A stretch of 8,580 bases of DNA from Candidatus Falkowiibacteriota bacterium (lineage in GTDB: Bacteria; Patescibacteriota; Patescibacteriia; UBA2591; JABMQE01). The first letter of the stretch is position 1; every line of letters starts with the position of its first letter. Positions 4,237 to 8,580 of the stretch are shown piece by piece. The notes beneath the pieces were generated by a model. The model was not told the DNA's origin. It saw nothing but the letters and a program-made list of their open reading frames with translations, and searched no databases. Location of the stretch: NCBI GenBank assembly GCA_013203415.1, contig JABMQE010000061.1, forward strand, positions 1 to 8,580, given 5' to 3'. A program made the position numbers and the translations under genes.

Positions 4237-7146
4237 TTATGCGCCGCAACAATGTTTATATTTTATTGGCGTTCCATCAGGTTTAGTCGCTCCGCACGGA
4301 CATGGATCGTTGCGGCCGACTTTTTTGCCGGCGGCGTCTTTTGGTTTGGGTTGTACTTTGTCGACGTTTTCCTCGCGACCACCTCCCTCTTCTGTAGGCG
4401 AGACGCCGGCGTCTCGCCTTCCGGTTTTTGACATGGTTTTGTTAGCACCGGAAAGGCGGATGTTGCGAGGCTTTTCGTTTGCCATGTCGGCGCCAAGGCC
4501 AACTTTATAGATGCTATAAACTACTTGCTTACGGATGGCAAGCAATAGTTCTTGAAACAAGTGAAAGGATTCTTTTTTGTATTCTACTAAGGGGTCGCGC
4601 TGGCCATAGCCGCGAAGGCCAATGCCGGTTTTTAAGTAATCTAAGGTTCCTATATGTTCTAGCCATAAGGTATCGATGGAACGGAGATAGATGGATTTTT
4701 CAACCTGAGACATGGCATGACCTTGTAGGCGAGACGCCGGCGTCTCGCCTTCCGTGGTGGGGAAGGATGAATTGATTTTTTCTTCGAGCTCATCGTATTT
4801 TTGATGCGCGAGTTCTGTGAAGTGAGTGATGAGTTCCGGGGCTGACTTACCCGCCTGCGCTGAAGCTCCGGCGGATAAAAGTTCTTCTGCTTTGTTTTTA
4901 TCCTCGTCTGATAATGGAAAAATAGTTTTTAGGGTTTCTAAGATTTCTTTGATACCACTGCCGCCTTGAGACATATTAAAATTGACGACGTCTTCTATCT
5001 CCTCATCAATTAAATCTAGGATTTTGGATTTGAGGGTATTGACGTTTTCCTCGGGGCGAGGATTAATATCCTCGCCTTCAATAGTGGAGGTGAGCTCGAG
5101 GATTTCATTGCGCTTACGGTATATTGTCTCACGCTGTTTGTTTATAACATCATCATATTCTAACAAATGTTTTCTAATATCAAAATTATTGCCTTCGACT
5201 TTGCTTTGAGCGGATTCTATGGCTTTGGCAACCATTTTATTTTCGATCGGCATATCATCTGGTATGCCCATTTTTTCCATCATAAATTTAACGCGGTTGG
5301 ATCCAAAGATGCGCATAATATCATCTTCCATAGAAACATAAAATTGGGAAGAACCGATATCTCCCTGACGGCCGGCTCGGCCTCGAAGCTGGTTATCAAT
5401 CCGGCGGGCATCATGACGCTCGGTGCCGACTATGTGGAGGCCGCCTAAGTCCAAAACTTCTTTTCGGGCTTCTTCGTTTTTGGGACTGCCACCCAAGACG
5501 ATGTCTACGCCGCGGCCAGCCATATTTGTAGCCAAAGTGACGCCACTCTTGCGACCGGCTTGGGCAATAATAGAGCCCTCTTTTTGATGGTTTTTGGCAT
5601 TTAGCATTTCGTGAGGCACGCCTTCGCGCTCTAGCATTTCGGAAAGGACCTCGTTTTTTTCGATGGAAACCGTGCCGATTAAAACTGGCTGGCCCTTTGC
5701 ATGGCGCTCTTTAACATCGGCAACTACGGCTTTGAATTTGCCTTGTTCGTTTTTATAAACTTTATCGGTTGCATCCTCGCGGATTAGAGGTTTGTTTGTC
5801 GGTAAAACAGTAACATCAAGATTATAAACTTTATGAAACTCTTCGGCGCTGGTTTCGGCAGTACCTGTCATGCCGGAAAGTTTTTTATACATTCTAAAAT
5901 AATTTTGGAAGGTGACTGTGGCTAAAGTTATGCTTTCACGCTGAACTTTGGCGCCTTCTTTTGCTTCTATTGCCTGATGAAGGCCTTCGGAATATCTGCG
6001 GCCGGGCATCATGCGGCCGGTGAACTCGTCGACTATAATAACTTCTCCTTCTTTTACAACATAATCCTTATCCTTTTTAAAAAGAGTTTCGGCTCTAAGC
6101 GCCTGCTCTAAGTGATGAACCATTTTTATTCCGCCCTCGGTATAAATATTTCCCATGACCAAGGATTTTTCTACTTTGGCAATGCCAACTTCGGTTAAAT
6201 TGGCGGCTCTTTGTTTTTCTTCGATATTATAATCTCCCTGTCCTGAGCCTGTCGAAGGATCGTTTTCTTTGAGCGTCTTAACAAGCCCAGCAAATTTATT
6301 ATACATGTCGGCTGATTCTTCGGCTGGGCCGGAAATGATAAGCGGAGTGCGGGCTTCGTCTATTAAAATTGAGTCGACTTCATCGACAATGGCATAATTA
6401 AAATCCCGTTGGGCTTTATCTTTTATATTATGGACTAGGTTATCACGAAGATAATCAAAGCCGAATTCGTTGTTTGTGCCGTAGGTGATGTCTGCCCCGT
6501 AAGCTTCGGCACGAGTGCAGGGACGTAAAAATTCTTCGACAACTTCGAAACTGCCTTTTTCACCCACCTTCGCCCCTCGACTGCTGCTCGGGGCTTCGGC
6601 GGGCGTTCCGTCTCGTTGTTTGTCGAGCTCGTCTGATTCTTTTTTATATTCTGTGTCATAAACAAAAGCGGCATCATGTTGAATGCTTGAGATAGAAAGT
6701 CCTAAGGCATCATAAATCTGTCCCATCCAGACGGTGTCTCTTTTTGCTAAGTAATCGTTGACAGTGACAAGATGGGCGCCAGCACCAGAGAGAGCGTTTA
6801 AGTACATTGGGAGAGTTGAAGTTAGGGTTTTGCCTTCACCGGTTCTCATCTCGGCAATCTCGCCGCGATGCAAAACTATCCCGCCTAAAAGCTGGACATC
6901 AAAATGCCTCTGGCCTAATGTTCTTTTACTAGCTTCTCTAACACAAGCAAAGGCCTCAGGTAAGATATTATCAATGGTCTCGCCTTTTGTTAGGCGAGAT
7001 TTGAACTCAGTAGTTTTTGCCTTAAGCTCTGTGTTATTTAATTTTTCCATTTCCGGCTCTAAAGCATTAATTTTATCTACCAAGGGTTGGAGAGTGCTTA
7101 AATGCTTTTTGTTCTGGTCGCCGAAAAACTTGGAGAGAATTGACAT
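4237..7146 (-). CDS. secA: Preprotein translocase ATPase SecA, with several repeat-derived in-frame inserts
   Basis: SecA is the cytoplasmic ATPase that drives unfolded preproteins through SecYEG. The 969-residue product is longer than many SecA proteins (about 800-900) yet complete. It has Walker A MRTGEGKT (100-107), the DEVDS box (255-259), [19 protein letters not shown] (218-236), VDEFTGR (372-378), [10 protein letters not shown] (424-433), NMAGRGVDI (541-549), [20 protein letters not shown] (574-593), the scaffold region with [16 protein letters not shown] (841-856), and the C-terminal zinc motif CPCG...HCC (949-967). Five segments look like translated short repeats set into loops: about 178-198, 296-304, 690-697, 758-766 and 800-808, plus 909-918 in the flexible C-terminal linker; the catalytic motifs are untouched. 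There is no Shine-Dalgarno sequence, and the likely promoter places the transcription start at the ATG itself. Confidence 0.98.
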   Translation of the reverse strand: MSILSKFFGDQNKKHLSTLQPLVDKINALEPEMEKLNNTELKAKTTEFKSRLTKGETIDNILPEAFACVREASKRTLGQRHFDVQLLGGIVLHRGEIAEMRTGEGKTLTSTLPMYLNALSGAGAHLVTVNDYLAKRDTVWMGQIYDALGLSISSIQHDAAFVYDTEYKKESDELDKQRDGTPAEAPSSSRGAKVGEKGSFEVVEEFLRPCTRAEAYGADITYGTNNEFGFDYLRDNLVHNIKDKAQRDFNYAIVDEVDSILIDEARTPLIISGPAEESADMYNKFAGLVKTLKENDPSTGSGQGDYNIEEKQRAANLTEVGIAKVEKSLVMGNIYTEGGIKMVHHLEQALRAETLFKKDKDYVVKEGEVIIVDEFTGRMMPGRRYSEGLHQAIEAKEGAKVQRESITLATVTFQNYFRMYKKLSGMTGTAETSAEEFHKVYNLDVTVLPTNKPLIREDATDKVYKNEQGKFKAVVADVKERHAKGQPVLIGTVSIEKNEVLSEMLEREGVPHEMLNAKNHQKEGSIIAQAGRKSGVTLATNMAGRGVDIVLGGSPKNEEARKEVLDLGGLHIVGTERHDARRIDNQLRGRAGRQGDIGSSQFYVSMEDDIMRIFGSNRVKFMMEKMGIPDDMPIENKMVAKAIESAQSKVEGNNFDIRKHLLEYDDVINKQRETIYRKRNEILELTSTIEGEDINPRPEENVNTLKSKILDLIDEEIEDVVNFNMSQGGSGIKEILETLKTIFPLSDEDKNKAEELLSAGASAQAGKSAPELITHFTELAHQKYDELEEKINSSFPTTEGETPASRLQGHAMSQVEKSIYLRSIDTLWLEHIGTLDYLKTGIGLRGYGQRDPLVEYKKESFHLFQELLLAIRKQVVYSIYKVGLGADMANEKPRNIRLSGANKTMSKTGRRDAGVSPTEEGGGREENVDKVQPKPKDAAGKKVGRNDPCPCGATKPDGTPIKYKHCCGA
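4393..4423. repeat. Palindromic element, family A, in the SecA C-terminal linker
   Basis: The core AGGCGAGACGCC plus its reverse complement (4396-4419) is a perfect 24-bp palindrome. The 31 bases 4393-4423 are identical to 4724-4754. Read by secA as [10 protein letters not shown] (codons 909-918), a different frame from the other copy. It sits in the flexible stretch before the zinc motif, where extra residues should be tolerated. Confidence 0.92.
4724..4754. repeat. Palindromic element, family A, inside SecA before the second scaffold block
   Basis: The perfect 24-bp palindrome core is 4727-4750, in a 31-bp block identical to 4393-4423. secA reads it as GETPASRLQ (codons 800-808), between the wing region and [14 protein letters not shown], where other SecA proteins run on without such a segment. 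Confidence 0.92.
4850..4875. repeat. Palindromic element, family C, inside SecA
   Basis: CCGCC (4851-4855) pairs with GGCGG (4870-4874) and GCT pairs with AGC around a central GA, with a symmetric 3+3 internal loop. secA reads it as the small-residue segment SAGASAQAG (codons 758-766). The 9-mer CCCGCCTGC recurs at 8509-8517 in the repeat cluster at the right edge. Confidence 0.65.
5055..5079. repeat. Palindromic element, family A, variant tip, inside SecA
   Basis: GGCGAGGAT (5055-5063) and ATCCTCGCC (5068-5076) form a perfect 9-bp stem with a TAAT loop, then TTC as in other copies. secA reads it as EGEDINPR (690-697), in the same frame as EGEDGHPR in the transposase. The opposite flank is CGGG instead of GAAG, so the copy is partly worn. 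Confidence 0.8.
6241..6259. repeat. Short repeat, family B, inside SecA
   Basis: TCCTGAGCCTGTCGAAGGA on the plus strand. I recognise CTTCGACA(A/G)GCTCAGG as a widely scattered short repeat in bacterial genomes, and the left edge of this window begins inside another copy. secA reads it as DPSTGSGQG (296-304), between TLKEN and DYNIEEKQR, where related SecA proteins have only a short turn. Confidence 0.7.
6552..6615. repeat. Probable repeat-derived insert, family E, inside SecA
   Basis: secA codons about 178-198 ([21 protein letters not shown] without its last residue or two) are low-complexity and do not look like SecA. The DNA holds GCCCC (6572-6576) and GGGGC (6590-6594) around CTGCTGC, an imperfect hairpin. 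It falls just before the conserved [11 protein letters not shown] block. A second copy is not visible in the window, so repeat origin is inferred from style. Confidence 0.45.
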
Positions 7147-7152
7147 GTTGTT

Positions 7153-7181
7153 ATTCTACTATATATTACCGTATAAATCAA
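7153..7181 (-). promoter_or_regulatory. secA promoter implying a leaderless mRNA
   Basis: On the minus strand TTGATT (7181-7176) and TAGAAT (7158-7153) are 17 bases apart. Only six bases separate TAGAAT from the ATG, so the transcript would begin at or next to the A of the start codon. No Shine-Dalgarno sequence exists upstream, which agrees with a leaderless message. Confidence 0.65.
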
Positions 7182-7204
7182 GTTTGTATTTGGCTAATGT
7201 TAGA

Positions 7205-7257
7205 CAAGGATTACATTGACTTTTTGAGTTTGTTGTGGTAAGATGCATTAATCCTTG
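7205..7257. repeat. 9-bp inverted repeat bracketing the three-gene promoter
   Basis: CAAGGATTA (7205-7213) and TAATCCTTG (7249-7257) are exact reverse complements 35 bp apart. The left half ends two bases before the -35 box and the right half covers the expected transcription start. This could be a pair of operator half-sites; chance cannot be excluded. Confidence 0.45.
7216..7244 (+). promoter_or_regulatory. Strong sigma-70-type promoter of the three-gene unit
   Basis: TTGACT (7216-7221) and TAAGAT (7239-7244) are separated by 17 bases, with TG at 7236-7237 as an extended -10. The start would be near 7251, giving a leader of about 47 bases before the first gene. It diverges from the secA promoter 35 bp away. 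Confidence 0.8.
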
Positions 7258-7283
7258 ATTAGCAGAAATCCCTAAACTCCAAC

Positions 7284-7289
7284 GGAGGG
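7284..7289 (+). promoter_or_regulatory. Ribosome binding site of the first small gene
   Basis: GGAGGG ends eight bases before the ATG at 7298. It contrasts with secA and secD, which have none, and fixes the start of this gene. Confidence 0.85.
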
Positions 7290-7297
7290 TATCTGAC

Positions 7298-7564
7298 ATG
7301 AGCGGAGATGTTAATGTTAACATGGCGGCATTGGCTGCCCTTGTCGGCGAGGAGGCGTTGTGCTATATTCGCAGTTTTACAATCTCCTTTCAGGGCGTGG
7401 CCAAGGCAGGAATCTTTGATAAGGTTCTTGCACAAGTCCGAGAGAACAAATGTTTTTCCGAGACCCAAGAGCCCCTGATTGCTCTTCTGGTTATTGCTTT
7501 TTTGGATGACCCCGAGAAGTTTGAGGAGGCCGTAGAAACGGGAAGGAGAAGGAGCGAGCGATGA
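7298..7564 (+). CDS. Hypothetical protein, first gene of a three-gene unit
   Basis: I do not recognise this 88-residue protein. It appears soluble and helical, with no signal peptide. Residues about 10-32 (LAALVGEEALCYIRSF and onward to QGV) resemble the start of the third gene's product (VAALAGEEGVRYVLQF to PGV). Its end, LIALLVIAFLDDPEKFEEAV, resembles the end of the second product, ADLALLMKDRPADFERV. Promoter, strong ribosome binding site and coupling to the next gene make it a real gene. Its stop overlaps the next start as ATGA, so translation is probably coupled. Codon use is more GC-rich than in the AT-rich 3539-4072 gene. Confidence 0.75.
   Translation: MSGDVNVNMAALAALVGEEALCYIRSFTISFQGVAKAGIFDKVLAQVRENKCFSETQEPLIALLVIAFLDDPEKFEEAVETGRRRSER
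7543..7554 (+). promoter_or_regulatory. Ribosome binding site of the second small gene
   Basis: AAGGAGAAGGAG lies within the end of the first gene, six bases before the ATG at 7561, giving two overlapping GGAG cores. Confidence 0.75.
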
Positions 7565-8061
7565 AAGAGGACTGGGAACTGTTAACGGAGATGAAGGACT
7601 GTATCGGCCGGCTTGGAGAGACGGACTTGGAAGTTGTCCGCACCTTTCGAGCCGGCAAGGGGGCACAGGCAAGCCACGCAACCGAGATTGCGAGATGCCT
7701 TACTCCCGAGCATGGAAAATGCAAAGCCGATGATATGGCTTTGCTGATTCATGTGCGGGTGGAGCGCTCCGAGGTGTTTAGGCAAGGGATGAAGGAGGCG
7801 GCCTGCTTGATTAGAATGTATAGCGAGCAGTACTCCCGCCTGGCTGAACTTGGCGACGGAGGCGAGGCGTTAGCTTTCCTTTCTTGTCTAAGCCCGGACG
7901 ATGTCCCCTCGTGGCAAGTAGTATACCATCGTGCACGAGGGGCCAGGCATTCCATCACGACGAGTGACTCGATTGCAGACCTGGCCCTTCTTATGAAGGA
8001 CCGGCCTGCTGACTTCGAGAGAGTGAAGGCCGAGGCCGTTCACCAAGAGAAAGCGAGGTGA
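7561..8061 (+). CDS. Hypothetical protein, second gene of the unit
   Basis: I do not recognise this 166-residue protein. It is charged, rich in Ala, Glu, Arg and Leu, mostly helical by pattern, and has no membrane segment or signal peptide. Three cysteines (in ARCL, GKC and AACL) fall within about 40 residues and a fourth in LSCLS, but no zinc motif is convincing. A loose motif, ALL followed after about nine residues by F and then A/V, appears around DMALLIHVRVERSEVFRQGMKEA and again near the C terminus (LALLMKDRPADFERVKAEA). The first product ends with a similar stretch, so a short repeated helical unit is possible. It overlaps the first gene by four bases and ends six bases before the third. 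Confidence 0.75.
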   Translation: MKEDWELLTEMKDCIGRLGETDLEVVRTFRAGKGAQASHATEIARCLTPEHGKCKADDMALLIHVRVERSEVFRQGMKEAACLIRMYSEQYSRLAELGDGGEALAFLSCLSPDDVPSWQVVYHRARGARHSITTSDSIADLALLMKDRPADFERVKAEAVHQEKAR

Positions 8062-8063
8062 TG
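8056..8063 (+). promoter_or_regulatory. Ribosome binding site of the third small gene
   Basis: AGGTGATG, seven of eight bases matching the classic AGGTGATC complement of the 16S rRNA end, spans the stop of the second gene. It picks the ATG at 8068 over the out-of-frame ATG at 8061, which opens only seven codons. Confidence 0.7.
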
Positions 8064-8067
8064 AGGA

Positions 8068-8364
8068 ATGAAGAAAAGAGATGAGTGGTGGGGCAGGCAA
8101 AACATAGCCTCCAACTACGAGCTAGTGGCCGCACTGGCTGGCGAGGAGGGTGTACGATATGTACTCCAGTTTGACCTCATGTATCCTGGAGTCATTTCAG
8201 AAAATCCACCCTTCGGGCTCCAAGATCGAATAGCTCTTGATTGGGCTCGTATACCAAGGGTGGCATCTGCGATTAGGTCGTTGGTCCTCACTCGCAAAAC
8301 TCTCGCAGACGAATTCTGGACTGTTACCTCCCGCTGGGAAGTGCGGCACCCAGAAGCGGCGTAG
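8068..8364 (+). CDS. Hypothetical protein, third gene of the unit, partial paralogue of the first
   Basis: I do not recognise this 98-residue protein. After a basic start (MKKRDEWWGRQN) it has ELVAALAGEEGVRYVLQFDL, which lines up with LAALVGEEALCYIRSFTI of the first gene, suggesting duplication inside the unit. The rest (about 48-98) is helical with RVASAIRSLVLTRKTLADEF, again echoing the ALL...F pattern of the second product. No signal peptide or membrane helix. The stop is followed after eight bases by the terminator, so it ends the transcript. Confidence 0.75.
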   Translation: MKKRDEWWGRQNIASNYELVAALAGEEGVRYVLQFDLMYPGVISENPPFGLQDRIALDWARIPRVASAIRSLVLTRKTLADEFWTVTSRWEVRHPEAA

Positions 8365-8372
8365 TTCGGTAA

Positions 8373-8422
8373 GGACCAGGCGTTGACCATCGTGGTCAGC
8401 GTCTGGTCCTGTTTTTATTTTT
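8373..8422 (+). terminator. Strong intrinsic terminator of the three-gene unit
   Basis: GGACCAGGCGTTGACCA (8373-8389) and TGGTCAGCGTCTGGTCC (8393-8409) form a 17-bp stem with two G-U wobbles and a TCG loop, followed by TTTTTATTTTT (8412-8422). It has all parts of a textbook rho-independent terminator for plus-strand transcription. Confidence 0.95.
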
Positions 8423-8429
8423 GTAAAGA

Positions 8430-8463
8430 TAGGGGCCTCGTAGGGGCCCCGACGGGGCCCCTA
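8430..8463. repeat. GC-rich hairpin with two alternative left arms
   Basis: TAGGGGCCCC (8441-8450) and GGGGCCCCTA (8454-8463) form a perfect 10-bp stem around GAC. An extra TAGGGGCC at 8430-8437 could pair with the right arm instead. The run of A that follows means it does not act as a plus-strand terminator. Confidence 0.7.
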
Positions 8464-8494
8464 AAAAAATTTCAAGGACACAAGAAACAAGATA

Positions 8495-8575
8495 CCCGCC
8501 CGACTTCGCCCGCCTGCCATGCCTTGCGGCAAGCAATGGCGGGCAGGCCTTCGAGCGAACTCGATGGCGGGCGGG
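8495..8575. repeat. Nested GC-rich palindrome cluster (family C-like)
   Basis: Outer arms CCCGCCCG (8495-8502) and CGGGCGGG (8568-8575) enclose competing inner stems: GCCCGCC (8508-8514) with GGCGGGC (8538-8544), or GCCTGCC (8512-8518) with GGCAGGC (8542-8548). It shares CCCGCCTGC with the element inside secA at 4850-4858. From 8423 to the window end I see only repeats, no gene. Confidence 0.7.
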
Positions 8576-8580
8576 CAAAT

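Noticed and set aside
4094..4510. 138-codon open frame on the plus strand over the secA 3' end and the family D hairpins
   Set aside because: It runs antisense over secA, has no ribosome binding site, and its translation comes from repeats.
2799..4754. CRISPR array, considered because of repeated palindromic units
   Set aside because: Copies are irregularly spaced, lie within genes and have no spacers or cas genes nearby.
6978..6999. Inverted repeat TCTCGCCT / AGGCGAGA near the secA start, resembling family A turned inside out
   Set aside because: It codes for [17 protein letters not shown], which is normal SecA sequence in this position; the match to the arms is probably chance.
6758..7219. 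153-codon open frame on the plus strand opposite the secA start
   Set aside because: Antisense to highly conserved SecA motifs and extends through both divergent promoters; no start signals.
7259..7681. 140-codon open frame on the minus strand opposite the first two small genes
   Set aside because: Promoter, binding sites and terminator all support the plus strand; the translation is Pro/Ser-rich shadow sequence.
8396..8578. 60-codon open frame on the minus strand at the right edge
   Set aside because: It is made of terminator and palindrome sequence, with no binding site or protein-like pattern.

Overview
The window looks like chromosomal DNA of an uncultivated bacterium, most likely of the Candidate Phyla Radiation / Patescibacteria (Parcubacteria-like). 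The reasons are compact co-directional genes, core genes without Shine-Dalgarno sequences (secA seems leaderless), a divergent SecA and SecDF with extra inserts, and many short palindromic repeats, several of them inside open reading frames. The lineage is an inference from style; there is no rRNA or other marker here.

Layout. Positions 58-7146 are all on the minus strand, so transcription runs right to left: secA (4237-7146), a small membrane-anchored protein of unknown function (3539-4072), a REP-associated tyrosine transposase (RAYT, 2863-3516), secD (1031-2785) and secF (58-1020). SecA is the ATPase that pushes preproteins through SecYEG. SecD and SecF form the proton-driven complex that pulls them out on the far side. 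The transposase and the small gene lie between the two parts of this export set. Positions 7205-8422 on the plus strand hold a self-contained unit: a near-consensus promoter, three tightly packed unrecognised genes with strong ribosome binding sites, and a strong intrinsic terminator. The right edge (8430-8580) is non-coding and full of GC-rich inverted repeats.

Two things stand out. First, a palindrome family with arms GGCGAG...CTCGCC occurs downstream of the transposase gene, twice inside that gene, and three times inside secA, always without breaking the frame. In secA the same 31-bp sequence is read in two different frames. The hairpin tip differs between copies but stays largely self-complementary. 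Members of other palindrome families add further in-frame peptides to secA. Second, SecD carries a parvulin-type prolyl isomerase domain inside its extracytoplasmic region, and the domain appears circularly permuted: the strand that normally begins a parvulin (motif ASHIL) comes after the rest of the fold.
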